Source of the DNA: Lachnospiraceae bacterium
GTDB taxonomy: Bacteria > Bacillota > Clostridia > Lachnospirales > Lachnospiraceae
NCBI GenBank assembly: GCA_017936885.1
Contig: JAGBEO010000005.1
Location: 124,001 to 188,000, forward strand
Reading direction: 5' to 3'
Length of the DNA stretch: 64,000 bases
Positions 52,531 through 63,358 of the stretch are shown piece by piece (position 1 is the first letter of the stretch; each line of letters opens with the position of its first letter). Position numbers and translations under genes: made by a program. The notes under the pieces were generated by a model, which saw nothing but the letters and a program-made list of their open reading frames with translations, did no database searches and was not told the DNA's origin.

Positions 52531-52565
52531 GGTCAAAAGATTAAAAAAGTCTAAATAGAACGCGC

Positions 52566-52601
52566 AAAAGACCTTGAACATAACTGTCCAAGGCCTTTTA
52601 A
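52566..52601 (-). terminator. Terminator of the prepilin/surface-protein cluster
   Basis: AAAAGACCTTGAACA pairs with TGTCCAAGGCCTTTT with two mismatches, in a 35-base hairpin beginning about 50 bases after the end of the large surface protein. The rest of the 250-base gap to topA holds the topA promoter and nothing else recognised. Confidence 0.75.
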
Positions 52602-52652
52602 TCGGTTTACATAATTTATTCCAAATATTTCTTAATGACTACTGCAAAGAGG

Positions 52653-55600
52653 CTACTCTAATAAGAATAACTGGGCACGGTTTAAGGTAATGGAATCATT
52701 AGAGATAAGGCGACACTCTCTGCCCGCTTTCCTGAATGTAGTCTCTAATACCACATAAATATCCGCATTTGTCACTCCCTCATCCTTCTGAAGAGCCACC
52801 ACCGGCGCTTTCATACGATATACCTGTCCCTGCTTCATCTGGGATGGCGCCACCTCCATCAGTTGGTTATTTTCCACCGTATAAATACTGCTGCCAAATT
52901 CCTGCGCATTAACCGTTTTATCCCCCAGATCGACCGGCGTACCCGAAGGATCTTCATAATAAAATCTAACTACTATTTCTTTCTGCAATGCCAGATTGTT
53001 ATCTGCAAATTTGAAATACACATCTACAGTCTCATCCAAGATACCGCCATCTTCATCGCCGGCATCGCGAATCTCCTGATCATAGGGAATCGCAATACTA
53101 TCGACTGCTGCAGAGGATGCATGAAATCCTGCTACAATATTGATTCTGGAATTATGTACGCCTGCATTGTAAGCCATCATCAGTGCATTGACAAAAAGCT
53201 TACACTCATCCGTCCCTGTTCCTTCCGGTGCCTTATTATTATCAGCATCGTAACCATAAGGGTATTCATCCTGCCCTACATATACCACATTGCCTTTGCT
53301 GTAGATATAGTAATTATTTCTTGCATCCCTGGGCGATACATTATAAGCATTGATCCCTCCGTCTGTCTTATTCAGAGTATACCAGGCCGTCACACAAGTC
53401 TCATTTTCATCTTCCGTATTACTGTCAATATCCAGCAAATACTCCGGTGCTTTCACCGCTGTCGCCGACCCCAGTGCCGCGTTTTCCACCCGGTAAGGAT
53501 AATATGATATACTTCCGTCATTGATCCGGTCAGCCTTAAGACCTGCCTGTTCTTCAAACATATACTGCTTCAAATCCGCATATCGGTAATAAGGTCCGCT
53601 TACACTGCCAAGCTTTGCATAAGTAGGGCTATCCGACTGCCCCAATAAACCCGATGACAATCCAAGCCTGTTCTCCGACGCTCCCGCATAGGATATTACC
53701 ACGCTTCTTCCTTCACTGATATAGGTACTGATCGCTTCTACGGCATCCCCGGGAGAATCACCTCCTCCAAAGCCAAGTACCAAAACATCCCACTGGTTCA
53801 GATAATGCGCATTCTCCGCAAGCTTCGCATTAAGCTCATCCACACTCATTGTCTTGATTGTAAAAGATATATTCGCCAGTCCTTCTGCTCCTCTTAAATA
53901 ATATCCGAGCATAGAATTTCTGATTTCACTGTAAGCTGCCTGCAGATTAGCATAATCATTCTCCTTATCATTTAATATCTGGAGAACAGAAACCGGCACC
54001 TCACTTTGTCCGATATATTCAAGATGTCCGCAAATAGCAGCCCTTCTGGAACTGTTACCCGCATCTGTAACTTCCAGTTTCCATGGAACAATTCCGGAAA
54101 GGACACCATTGAGCAGCAGATCAATCTGTCCATATCCGCCGTTATATTCATTGGTATAGGTATCAACCTCTTCCATTACAGAGAAAACACCATCATAATT
54201 CGTATCCAGATAAAGATGCATGACCGTGTCGCCATAATATTCCTCACCGCGGTCGTTGGATAATTCATAAAGAATAGTTCCCTCATATTCGCCGTTTTCT
54301 GTCTCTGTCATGACCTGCACACCAGAATAATCAGCTACTGTCTGGTCATCATCTGCCGTTGCTCTGTATGTAATCCGGGGTTTCATCACGTTTAACTGGG
54401 AACGGAAAGCCGCGTTTCCACGCACATCACTGATTGTATACAGATAATCTCCGTACTCTTCCAATGCTTTTCTCAGGAAATCATACATCTGTGTATCACT
54501 GTCGATATAATCCGTGTTGATCTCATTCTTCTTAACATCCTTCGCTGTGCTCTTTGTAAAACAGCCATTCTCCACAACAACCGGATAGCCCGCACGCATA
54601 TAATCTAAAAGCGCATCTTTTTTCTGTTCGGAAATATCACTGTAGTCATACAACGCATCCAAACCCGATGCCTCATCGCCGCTGTGATAAATCTTCCCGT
54701 CTAAATCATGATTGTTATATACCGTATCCTTTCCTTTGCTGTCCTTGTTTAAAGTCTGTCCGTCAAGACCGATAAATACCATATCATAAATCTGGTTGAT
54801 ATCTTCCAGTTCACCATTAAACTGTGCCACGGACTTGGTCACCACATCCGTCTCAATCAACCCATTGCTGCGTAATATCTGCTGTCCGGACTCGGCAAAG
54901 TCACTTCTCTTCCAGTAAAGCACAACACTTTCTTTCTCAGAGTCAACATCACGATAAAAATCTGACTGCACATTAAAACCCGGCTGCAGTTCCAAAATTG
55001 TCAAATCCTTATAATCACCAATCATTCCCACCGAATAATTGATAATATACTGTACCGCTTTCGCTTTGCTGATCTTCTTGGAAAGCTTGTCATCATCATC
55101 CTCAATGGCAGTGTTCTCCGCAGCGATGGCTGTCTGTATTTCCCCGAAACCGGCATCCGCCTCATCCTCTTCAAAAGCCTCGTTAAAATCGGCTCCCACC
55201 AACATATCATTTATAAAATAAACATTCTTATTTACGTAATGATAGGAATTATCTTCTTTATTATCTTTAGACAGATTCATATACATGTCATCCAGATCAC
55301 CGTCAAATTGATAGAAGAAATCAGACAAATTTTCCTTCCTAAATACTTTGGCAACCTGTTGGTACTGGGAATCCTCATAATAATCCCTATCCGTAACAAT
55401 ATCGTAATCCACAATTACCGGCAATAAATCCTCCACCGCCCGTCTAAGGAGCACAGAGGCTGCCTCGTCACTCATATCTTCCTTTTCATCCTGTGTAATA
55501 TAGCTTTTAGTCACGCCTGCGGGCATAAAATCTTCTATACCGTCCTCCAGAAAAACCAGATCGGCATCATAGATGTCCTGTCCCGTAACCTCATCTGCAC

Positions 55601-57413
55601 TCATCACTCTGACATCCACTCTAAAATCAGATGACTCATTATCCCCATGACTGAGTGAATTAAATACATACTTTCTAATCCAATCATTGCTGCAGCAGCG
55701 GAAATAAACAGACACATTCCGAACTTCTATCATAATCGGGGTGTCGATGTCCACTCCGGCATCCTGCTGTCCATCGTCAACATCAGTGTCTCCATTATCA
55801 GAACCGTTCTGCCCGTCATCGGCATCAGAACTCCCCGTATCTTTTTTATCAGCCATTGTCAGCCGATAACTGCCTTTCCCAGCACCCATGTAATAAAACA
55901 CCGCATCTGCATCCACAGACTCATCCGTATCCCCGTCCGCAGCTTCATCATCCGAAACATCCCTTAAAAAATCGTCTGATGCAGACGCTGAGTATGTATC
56001 GGCAGGTCTGATAACGCCGTCTTCTTCAGACAATGCATATACACCTGCTACCTCATAAGTCATCTGCGCTTCTTCCAAACCGGTAACGTACTCAAAGCTC
56101 AGAATATAATACTCGTCCGTATCATCTTCTGATGAATTATCTTTCTCTGTATCCACATCTTCCGCAACATACCTCTGCCATGCGTCAGCCGATGTTGTCA
56201 TACTGCTGCCTTCTTCTTTTCCACTGTCTTCCCCGCTTTGCTCACCTTCCGATGTCTCATCTCCTCCGGTTGTGTTGTTGCCCGGCGTTTCTCCGCCACC
56301 CTCTTCGGGTTCATCATCGCCCGGCATTTCTCCGTCACCTTCTCCGGTTTCATCATCACCCGGCGTTTCTCCGTCACCTTCTCCGGTTTCGTCATCTTCC
56401 GGTGTTTCTTCATCACCTTCTCCGGTTTCGTCATCTTCCGGTGTTTCTTCCTTACCCTCTCCCTCCGGGTTCTCTTCCTCCTCATTCTTAACAGGATCAT
56501 CCGGATCTACCGGCGTTTCATCACCTTTGCCATCATCCTCTGTCTCAATCACGTCTCTGACCTGTCCTGCGCAGACATAGACGCCATCCACATAACGGTA
56601 CACGGAAGTTCTGGAAGAATAAGAGGCAGGATCAGTCGAAATAACATGCGGTATGTATCCTTCCATTGCCTCTCCCGACTCTGTAAAGGTAACGCGGAAA
56701 TCACCCTCTTCATCATATTCATATATTACGTCCGGCATATCTGTTTCTCTCAAGGCAGAGGAACTTGTCGTCATTATATTGCCATCAGCATCCAATAATA
56801 CGAAGTCACCTTCTCCTTCGCCCACTTCCTCATAATATCCCTCAAAATATCCGACGGGTACATCAGTGGGCAGATCGGTTTCCATATCAACCTCTGCAGC
56901 ATCATACAGCTTAATCCATCCGCTGTTCTCCCCGATATCGGACACCCCACCGTAAGCTTCCTCATAGGAAATCCGAAAACCATTCTCCTCCGTCTCATAG
57001 CCTGTCGGAACTATTGTTTCTGCCAGACTCCGCCGATTCTCATAAGAGTAAAATAACGCCTGTTCTTCTTCTGCAGTAAAAATCCTTTGCAAATCCTGCT
57101 CAACAGGCGCCTGTCCGGCATTCAGATATCCCATCGTCCCCATGTAAAGTTCATAAGTGTGCAGGTTTCCATCTGCATCCGTCCAGTCTGCAGAAGCATC
57201 TCCCGGTATCACATCAAGAATCACAAAAGGATCTTCCTCATGCTCTTTTACAATCTGTCCAATCCCTCGAAAGGATTCTTTCGCCTCCACCGGTACTGTC
57301 TGCATTTGCTGCCAGACTCCGGTACCTGCCACAACAACGGCAAGCACGGATGCCACCGTGCCTGCAAGCAGCCTGCTGTTATGCTGTTTTGGTTGTCTTT
57401 TCTCCTTCTTCAT
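52653..57413 (-). CDS. Large membrane-anchored surface protein (resembles DUF5057 type)
   Basis: A 1586-residue protein with a basic N-terminus and one membrane helix (about residues 15-36), then an extracytoplasmic part starting with FVILDVIPGDASADWTDADG, a segment I associate with DUF5057-type Lachnospiraceae proteins. An acidic 13-residue repeat lies at 56285-56450, separating the first 300 residues from the rest. Two later stretches resemble glutamine-amidotransferase-like or Rossmann-type folds (DVLVLGFGGGDSPGDAVEAISTYISEGRSVVISYAGA), which may be ligand-binding. The ATG at 57411-57413 was chosen for AAGGA eight bases upstream. It is last in the prepilin cluster. Function unknown; there is no LPXTG motif. 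Confidence 0.75.
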   Translation of the reverse strand: MKKEKRQPKQHNSRLLAGTVASVLAVVVAGTGVWQQMQTVPVEAKESFRGIGQIVKEHEEDPFVILDVIPGDASADWTDADGNLHTYELYMGTMGYLNAGQAPVEQDLQRIFTAEEEQALFYSYENRRSLAETIVPTGYETEENGFRISYEEAYGGVSDIGENSGWIKLYDAAEVDMETDLPTDVPVGYFEGYYEEVGEGEGDFVLLDADGNIMTTSSSALRETDMPDVIYEYDEEGDFRVTFTESGEAMEGYIPHVISTDPASYSSRTSVYRYVDGVYVCAGQVRDVIETEDDGKGDETPVDPDDPVKNEEEENPEGEGKEETPEDDETGEGDEETPEDDETGEGDGETPGDDETGEGDGEMPGDDEPEEGGGETPGNNTTGGDETSEGEQSGEDSGKEEGSSMTTSADAWQRYVAEDVDTEKDNSSEDDTDEYYILSFEYVTGLEEAQMTYEVAGVYALSEEDGVIRPADTYSASASDDFLRDVSDDEAADGDTDESVDADAVFYYMGAGKGSYRLTMADKKDTGSSDADDGQNGSDNGDTDVDDGQQDAGVDIDTPIMIEVRNVSVYFRCCSNDWIRKYVFNSLSHGDNESSDFRVDVRVMSADEVTGQDIYDADLVFLEDGIEDFMPAGVTKSYITQDEKEDMSDEAASVLLRRAVEDLLPVIVDYDIVTDRDYYEDSQYQQVAKVFRKENLSDFFYQFDGDLDDMYMNLSKDNKEDNSYHYVNKNVYFINDMLVGADFNEAFEEDEADAGFGEIQTAIAAENTAIEDDDDKLSKKISKAKAVQYIINYSVGMIGDYKDLTILELQPGFNVQSDFYRDVDSEKESVVLYWKRSDFAESGQQILRSNGLIETDVVTKSVAQFNGELEDINQIYDMVFIGLDGQTLNKDSKGKDTVYNNHDLDGKIYHSGDEASGLDALYDYSDISEQKKDALLDYMRAGYPVVVENGCFTKSTAKDVKKNEINTDYIDSDTQMYDFLRKALEEYGDYLYTISDVRGNAAFRSQLNVMKPRITYRATADDDQTVADYSGVQVMTETENGEYEGTILYELSNDRGEEYYGDTVMHLYLDTNYDGVFSVMEEVDTYTNEYNGGYGQIDLLLNGVLSGIVPWKLEVTDAGNSSRRAAICGHLEYIGQSEVPVSVLQILNDKENDYANLQAAYSEIRNSMLGYYLRGAEGLANISFTIKTMSVDELNAKLAENAHYLNQWDVLVLGFGGGDSPGDAVEAISTYISEGRSVVISYAGASENRLGLSSGLLGQSDSPTYAKLGSVSGPYYRYADLKQYMFEEQAGLKADRINDGSISYYPYRVENAALGSATAVKAPEYLLDIDSNTEDENETCVTAWYTLNKTDGGINAYNVSPRDARNNYYIYSKGNVVYVGQDEYPYGYDADNNKAPEGTGTDECKLFVNALMMAYNAGVHNSRINIVAGFHASSAAVDSIAIPYDQEIRDAGDEDGGILDETVDVYFKFADNNLALQKEIVVRFYYEDPSGTPVDLGDKTVNAQEFGSSIYTVENNQLMEVAPSQMKQGQVYRMKAPVVALQKDEGVTNADIYVVLETTFRKAGRECRLISNDSITLNRAQLFLLE
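56285..56450 (-). repeat. 39-bp tandem repeat in the large surface protein
   Basis: About four units of 13 codons encode ETPEDDETGEGDE, ETPEDDETGEGDG, ETPGDDETGEGDG and EMPGDDEPEEGGG. The first two DNA copies are nearly identical. The tract is likely a flexible acidic spacer and could vary in copy number. Confidence 0.85.
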
Positions 57414-57452
57414 GTTTCTTATCCTTAACATCGCCTGTAATGTCGCACATCA

Positions 57453-60146
57453 CTAATATGCCACTTTTACCATTTCCCATTCCGTTCCGTCAGATGAACA
57501 CTGATAGACACCGCCTGAACGTGTCACCACTTTACTTAACTCGCTTGACCATTCTGAATAAGAAAATTCTATCTCATAAATATCTTTCGCCGCAATATAT
57601 TTACAGGAAACCTTTTCATAACCGATCCACTGTTTGGAACCCCCGGAGGTCGGATATCCTGCAAACCAATAATCAGATTTATACTGCACATCCGTCATTC
57701 CCTTCTCAAACGGGAAAGCACCGTCTGACGGATACGGGAAATAAACATCACCTTTGAATTTGGAATTATCGAAATGCAAATTCCCCAATTTCACCGTGAT
57801 ATGCATCGTGCTGTTCGGGTACTCATAATACTTTGCCTTGAATTTAGTATGATCAGATACCACATTCTGCTGATAGATGATCTCATACCTGCTTTCTATA
57901 TCCGGATAATAAAGCTTGCCGTCACGATATCCGTTCCTGTAAACCAGTCCCGGCACAATATGATAGGTTCCGCAAGCATCAGCCTTATGGGAACTGTTAA
58001 AGTCAAATTTCAGGAAGGGATCACCCATATCATACATTGGCGTGTCACCGTATTTCGTCTGCTGCAAATCTACCGTGATCGAACCGTTTCGTATTGTATT
58101 TCCGCTGCCGTCCGCGTTCACATAGGATAAGCTATCGGGATCGAGATAATACAGCTTCTTCCAACCCGACATGTCATCCCCGTCTCCCATATAAATGCTG
58201 TATGTGACCGCATGGACAATGGAGTCCTGGAACACATTATGGCTATCATAATAATTCGGATATATCTTGGACATAATAGTGGATTCCACATTAGCCAGAT
58301 AAACAGTATCATAAGTGATACTCTTATCCAGATACAGTTCATTTTTATAGTTAAACGCCAACGCCGTATTGTCTATAGAGGTTATATACTGCTTAGAAGC
58401 CGCCTTATTGCCGATATATTTGCCGTTATCATCCAAATTGGCGTTATAATCGGCTATGATTTCGCTCTCCATGTTTCTGATCTGGTCTCTGGTCACTCCT
58501 TCACCCACCGGATCTAAGACCTGCACAAGGAAATAATAGGATTTCTGCAAATCCAGATCAAACAGGTCAGGGAAAATACTGATGTCGGAACCGCCAATTG
58601 CATAGTACAGCAATACCTTATCATCATCCTTATTGGCATCCAGACTTTCTCTTACACGCACACAGACAATAAACGGTACATGTGTATAATCCAGACCAGC
58701 AGCAGCAGGAATGTCATTATAACGGTGATCTCCATACCCATACTGTAATCCCTTGCTCAACGGCACCCAATCCGCATCGCGCTGCTTCGTAACCGTCAGT
58801 GTTATCGTTCCCTGCACAGGTCCGTAGACACCGCCGTTTCTTAGCTGAACAGAGTGATAGGAAGTCGCCTGAATCGTTATCGTATCACCTTTCTTGGCTT
58901 GATTAGACAAGGTAAAGGATGCCTGTTTCTCTGTTGTCTCGTTGACCGCCGCAATAAGATCTGCCCCTTCTGTTACCTGCCAGCCATACAGAGAATTACC
59001 GGTTACTACGTCCTTATCTCTAGAGACATTATTACTGCAACCATCGCATGCAACACCGAGCTGCACACCTTCCACATTGGCATCAATGATAAAATCCTGT
59101 CCTGCCGACAGCTCTGATGCCGCACTTGTATCACCGTCTCCGGCATTTCTTTTGGATAACGTTACACTGTGCGCCCGCTTCACATAGACAACTACCGTTG
59201 CCGATGCATGATTTCCCTGAGAATCCTTTGCGTTTGTCGTAATAACAACTTTAAAAGAGGCTGCCGTCTCTGTGGAAGCAATCCGTATAATACCGTTATC
59301 GGTATCTATAAAAGCGGAACCGTCCGGTGTAGAACCTCCTGCCGGCGGCTCCCCTGAACCGCTTCCCTCAACAGACCATACTACACTTTTATCCAGCACA
59401 TTCTTCCCGCTCACTTTAGGGGTAGAAAAATGATATTCTTCTCCCGGCTCTAAGATTACGGAGATTTCCTTGGGTGTAACCGTTAATTCCACAGACCTGT
59501 TAAGCGCCGGAATCTCAGCGTCATTAACGCCTACTTTATTACGAATGGTAATATTATTAGAAGTTTTATACTCCTTATTACCGTTCACAAAGGTCATGGC
59601 AATCTGCACGATCCGTTTCTCTTCCACCTGTGTCAGGTCAATGGAAAACTCCGTTACATTCTCTGCCAGCACTACCCAGCCGGGATCGCCCGGCTGACAG
59701 AAATTCTCGTCTACAGCATTCACTGTGGAGTAGAAAAACAATGTTTCTTCCGCTTTATCCCAGTAAAATTGATAATTTGCATTACCATTGCTTTCTTCCG
59801 TAACCTCATTGGTGTCATCTACCTTCACTTTGACCCCGTTAGATACATACAGCATCTTACCCGCCGGTTCAAAAGCAAACTCGGCATCTTTCAGCCCGAG
59901 AACCGCCGTGCCGGATTCATCATATGCCGCATAATTCACGCTTCTGGTCGTATCAATCAGAACATCCGACATCTGATTTAATGCAAGCTGTGCTTCCTGC
60001 TGAACACTAATATCACTGTTGCCCGAAGCATAGCTTCTGGAACCGACAATAATAAAACCGCACACTGCCGCAATCACGATAGACATAATAGCTATCGCAA
60101 TCAACAATTCCACTAATGTGAAGCCTGATTGATCCTTTCTCATCAT
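57453..60146 (-). CDS. Large PilW-like prepilin with Ig-like sequence
   Basis: Type IV pilin-like protein of 897 residues. The prepilin peptidase site is G8|FTLVE with Glu13 at position +5, followed by the hydrophobic helix LLIAIAIMSIVIAAVCGFIIV. Residues 30-210 resemble PilW-type minor pilins (QEAQLALNQMSDVL, then FEPAGKMLYVSNGV). The later part holds a bacterial Ig-like segment (VELTVTPKEISVILEPGEEYHF...WSVEG) and a long C-terminal region with many Tyr and Asp residues. The ATG has AAAGGA six bases upstream. It is far larger than ordinary minor pilins, so the C-terminal 700 residues would project as a surface module. Confidence 0.8.
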   Translation of the reverse strand: MMRKDQSGFTLVELLIAIAIMSIVIAAVCGFIIVGSRSYASGNSDISVQQEAQLALNQMSDVLIDTTRSVNYAAYDESGTAVLGLKDAEFAFEPAGKMLYVSNGVKVKVDDTNEVTEESNGNANYQFYWDKAEETLFFYSTVNAVDENFCQPGDPGWVVLAENVTEFSIDLTQVEEKRIVQIAMTFVNGNKEYKTSNNITIRNKVGVNDAEIPALNRSVELTVTPKEISVILEPGEEYHFSTPKVSGKNVLDKSVVWSVEGSGSGEPPAGGSTPDGSAFIDTDNGIIRIASTETAASFKVVITTNAKDSQGNHASATVVVYVKRAHSVTLSKRNAGDGDTSAASELSAGQDFIIDANVEGVQLGVACDGCSNNVSRDKDVVTGNSLYGWQVTEGADLIAAVNETTEKQASFTLSNQAKKGDTITIQATSYHSVQLRNGGVYGPVQGTITLTVTKQRDADWVPLSKGLQYGYGDHRYNDIPAAAGLDYTHVPFIVCVRVRESLDANKDDDKVLLYYAIGGSDISIFPDLFDLDLQKSYYFLVQVLDPVGEGVTRDQIRNMESEIIADYNANLDDNGKYIGNKAASKQYITSIDNTALAFNYKNELYLDKSITYDTVYLANVESTIMSKIYPNYYDSHNVFQDSIVHAVTYSIYMGDGDDMSGWKKLYYLDPDSLSYVNADGSGNTIRNGSITVDLQQTKYGDTPMYDMGDPFLKFDFNSSHKADACGTYHIVPGLVYRNGYRDGKLYYPDIESRYEIIYQQNVVSDHTKFKAKYYEYPNSTMHITVKLGNLHFDNSKFKGDVYFPYPSDGAFPFEKGMTDVQYKSDYWFAGYPTSGGSKQWIGYEKVSCKYIAAKDIYEIEFSYSEWSSELSKVVTRSGGVYQCSSDGTEWEMVKVAY

Positions 60147-60194
60147 TCTGATTCCTTTCTATCCTGCGCAGCCCGCTTCATTCTTCTGATCAAA

Positions 60195-60764
60195 CTACGG
60201 CAGCGGGTCGATTACCTTAAGTTCTGATTTGCCTGTCAGTTGAATAAATTCCAGCGCGTAATTTTTACTGCCGCCGCGCACAACAATCTGAGCGCAGTCT
60301 GTATAAGCTGTCTCATCAAAAGAGCCGGAACTGCGGTCAAACTTAATGACCACACTGTCTCCTTCATTCAGACTCTGTGCCGCTTCCACACTCTCTCCCG
60401 CTTTCGCATATCCTACATACACCCGGCTGTTTCCCATCTTCTGCGGTTCCCCTTCTGTAGGGGCAGCGCCGCTCTTCTCATACACATAGAGTTTAGTATA
60501 CACATTACCATTGGCATCCCGATACAGTTCCAAATAGGCGTCCTGCTTACCCATAGTAGTCACCTTGCAGTCTGCGATGGCACGCTGTATGTTGTTGGCA
60601 CAGGTCTTTGCATTGGCTCCAAACACCATGGAGACTGAGAAAAACACACCGCCCATAAGTGCCGCCATAATTGCAATGACAATAATTAACTCCACCAATG
60701 AATAACCACCGTTAGTTATATAAGTTTTGTCATGATAACATTCCTGTCTATCCAAATCCGGCAT
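60195..60764 (-). CDS. Pseudopilin-like prepilin protein
   Basis: A 189-residue prepilin. The leader peptide is 20 residues, longer than usual, ending G20|YSLVE with Glu25 at +5, then IIVIAIMAALMGGVFFSVSMVF. The rest is a small soluble domain (AKTCANNIQRAIADCKVTTMGKQ, then several strands) with one Cys pair. It is the best candidate for a repeated shaft subunit in the cluster, or a minor one if the main pilin lies beyond the right edge. It lies between the large tip-like and the PilW-like prepilin genes. Confidence 0.8.
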   Translation of the reverse strand: MPDLDRQECYHDKTYITNGGYSLVELIIVIAIMAALMGGVFFSVSMVFGANAKTCANNIQRAIADCKVTTMGKQDAYLELYRDANGNVYTKLYVYEKSGAAPTEGEPQKMGNSRVYVGYAKAGESVEAAQSLNEGDSVVIKFDRSSGSFDETAYTDCAQIVVRGGSKNYALEFIQLTGKSELKVIDPLP

Positions 60765-60775
60765 ACCCTTCCATC

Positions 60776-63277
60776 TTATTTCTTAATCCAGTTCATATAA
60801 CGGACAATCTCACCATAATCAATTTCCAAATTGCCCGCTTCATCCACTTCCGCTTCCTCTGCACCATTCACCATGCTTCCCTGTCCATCGACAAAAATAT
60901 CAAGCGGTGTAATCGTATCCGCGGGCAGACTGCTTGTAGCACTTAACACCTTATACAATTCCATCTTATTCCACTTCACGGAAGCGGCACCGTTCGGAAC
61001 CGAACCGTCTATTGTAATTTTGCCTTTTGCAATTACCAGACCGCTAAAGTTCCTGTCAATGATAACGTCCCCAAGAGCAATGATCAGCCGTACTTTAGAA
61101 CTGTCCCCCATTTCTGAAAGCTTCGCCTTACTCCGCTTCGTCACCACAGCCTTAAGTCCGGCATCCGTAGTATAAGTAACGGTATTGGCTCCGTTATTGT
61201 TCAAATACTCTTCTAACTCATCTTCTTTGATAATACTGTTAAATACATTCTGATCTACTCCAATAGTAGACACATCTTCTGTCAGATTAGTAGTCAACGC
61301 CTGATAGGTACCGGCAATTTCTGCAGAAAGCATCATTACATCCGCTTCATCCCTGTAATTAGGAACCTCATCTGCATTCTCCTGTATCTCCTGATAACCA
61401 CCGTCTTCTTGAGCTGTTTCTTCCTGTTCCGAGTCTTCTTTATCTCCCTCATTCTCTGTTTTATCTTCTTCGGAAGACAAACTGCTTTGATCCAAGCCTG
61501 TAAGCAGGGTGACACCGCTGTCCGCAATAGCACTGGATACCAGACTGTTGCCGAGAATCGTATACTGATTGGCATTATAATCTCCTAACAAAATTCCACC
61601 GGAAGCATATTTCTTAAAATAACTGTCAATGGTCTCTTTGTTCGCATTGAAATCATAGTACTGCACAAAATATCTCTCTGCATTGGCTTTATCCATAACC
61701 AAATAATAATAAACCAGCGAACTGCCGTTATACGGTACATATACTTTTCTGATATGCTGGCTGTCTACCACGCCGAAATCGCTCAGAGATTTGTTTCCAA
61801 GTTTATATACCGGCTTAAAGAAGTCTACTTCCTTAAACGCAGACCCATATTCATTCTGATAGGTTACCATGTCGGCTTCTTTATCACTGCTTAGCGGATT
61901 CTGCCCGCCTACAATCTCTCCCTCCAGAATGCCGATACATTCCGCAGGAACCAGATAGGCAATCTGATTGCCTTTAACCGCAATGGATTCACCCATCATC
62001 ACAGGCTGCAGCGGTGTAATCAGTCCGGCTTCGATCTGCTGTTGCTTTAAATCTGCCTCTGCCCGTGTTACAGACTGCCCGATATAAGCGCGTCCTGCAA
62101 TCAAAAGCTTCTTGACACCGGTCATGTCCACTGTAGAATTCCTGCCATTAATAATAATAGCGCTGCTATTTGCGGAATCAATATCCGGCTCTCCTGCTAA
62201 TCCGTTAAAGGTAGATATGCCATATCCGTAATATGTCTGTGACAAAGTCACCTTGCTACTTGATCCGTTCAGAGACAAATCATTTGCCACATAAGTATTA
62301 CTGTCCAGACTGATGGTTCCACTGTTCAGATTCAGATTCCGCGCATAGACGCTGTTTCTCTCATTAAGCACATCTCTGACCACGAATCCTGCCTTCGGGC
62401 CTTCTACCGTAATATCACCCTTGGAAATTACCTTTTTACCCTCATCTACTGCCAGGGTACTGGCAGCATTAACCAAAATGCCTCCTTTGTTGTCGGCATC
62501 CGTTCCGGCATAAATACTGCCCTCCGCGTTAACGGTACCGCTTCCACCTTCCACTTCGATTCCTTCATTGCCGATCAGCACATAATCATACAGTTTATCA
62601 ATCGAACCTTCCTGACTAAAAATCAATTTCGGCACATCTAAGCAGATATCCGTCTGCACAATCGACACTCTGCCGTCATCAGCCGTATAGGAGACATATA
62701 GATTATGTAAAATGAGACTGTTATCATTGACCATCTCCATCTTCGGTTCAGCCTGTGCCTCTCCCACCGCGTTACCGTTCTCCCATGCATCAACATCCAC
62801 ACCGACAGTGTCGGAAGCTTCATTAAAAATGTCTGCATCCACGTAGTCCTTTAATTTATCCCGGTCATAGTATCCGGTTCCTTTCACCGGATCTTCCAAC
62901 CGCTCAATCAACACATCGAAATAGGTAGTAGCAAAAATATTATAACGATTTTCTTCCGTTCCCAGGCTACTCCAGTTCGCCATCACTTCCTTATAAGCGG
63001 TACCTACCGCCTCCGAGGAAGTATTCTGCAGTCCTGCCATAATCTGCTCCACCACTTCCTCAGCAGAATAGAAGCTTGCCTTGTTTCTGATATCAGCAAC
63101 TTTAATCATATAATTCATATATGACATCCACAGCAAAGTAGATGCCAGAATGCCGATCATCGCCATAGCAATAATAACGATAACAATAGAAGAACCTCTG
63201 TCATCCCGCTTCTGCCGAAAGACTTTATGCAGTTTTGCCATTTTCTTACTCAATCTACTCATACAGTCCGTTCCCAT
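60776..63277 (-). CDS. Large GspK/PilX-like minor prepilin
   Basis: An 833-residue protein with a prepilin-like N-terminus: DDRG28|SSIVIVIIAMAMIGILASTLLWMSY. The +5 position is Ile33, not Glu. The absence of Glu at +5 and the large size are marks of tip subunits such as GspK, which cap the pseudopilus. Residues 55-110 are helical (AEEVVEQIMAGLQNTSSEAVG), followed by a long beta-rich region with many repeats of GxxxVNAEGSIYAGT or LNSGTISLDSNTYVANDLSLNG type. A Glu/Asp-rich stretch lies near residue 610. Met1 or Met6 may be the start; neither has a strong site. Confidence 0.75.
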   Translation of the reverse strand: MGTDCMSRLSKKMAKLHKVFRQKRDDRGSSIVIVIIAMAMIGILASTLLWMSYMNYMIKVADIRNKASFYSAEEVVEQIMAGLQNTSSEAVGTAYKEVMANWSSLGTEENRYNIFATTYFDVLIERLEDPVKGTGYYDRDKLKDYVDADIFNEASDTVGVDVDAWENGNAVGEAQAEPKMEMVNDNSLILHNLYVSYTADDGRVSIVQTDICLDVPKLIFSQEGSIDKLYDYVLIGNEGIEVEGGSGTVNAEGSIYAGTDADNKGGILVNAASTLAVDEGKKVISKGDITVEGPKAGFVVRDVLNERNSVYARNLNLNSGTISLDSNTYVANDLSLNGSSSKVTLSQTYYGYGISTFNGLAGEPDIDSANSSAIIINGRNSTVDMTGVKKLLIAGRAYIGQSVTRAEADLKQQQIEAGLITPLQPVMMGESIAVKGNQIAYLVPAECIGILEGEIVGGQNPLSSDKEADMVTYQNEYGSAFKEVDFFKPVYKLGNKSLSDFGVVDSQHIRKVYVPYNGSSLVYYYLVMDKANAERYFVQYYDFNANKETIDSYFKKYASGGILLGDYNANQYTILGNSLVSSAIADSGVTLLTGLDQSSLSSEEDKTENEGDKEDSEQEETAQEDGGYQEIQENADEVPNYRDEADVMMLSAEIAGTYQALTTNLTEDVSTIGVDQNVFNSIIKEDELEEYLNNNGANTVTYTTDAGLKAVVTKRSKAKLSEMGDSSKVRLIIALGDVIIDRNFSGLVIAKGKITIDGSVPNGAASVKWNKMELYKVLSATSSLPADTITPLDIFVDGQGSMVNGAEEAEVDEAGNLEIDYGEIVRYMNWIKK

Positions 63278-63358
63278 GACTTCTGTTTTATTACTTTTGT
63301 TTCATAACTTCGATCGTCATTTCTTCAGGAAATATTATACGGCATAAATATCATACTT

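Noticed and set aside
56132-56798. Overlapping frames with Pro/Ser/His-rich repeats opposite the large surface protein
   Set aside because: The repetitive DNA opens several frames at once; only the minus-strand frame belongs to a protein with a start site and anchored topology.
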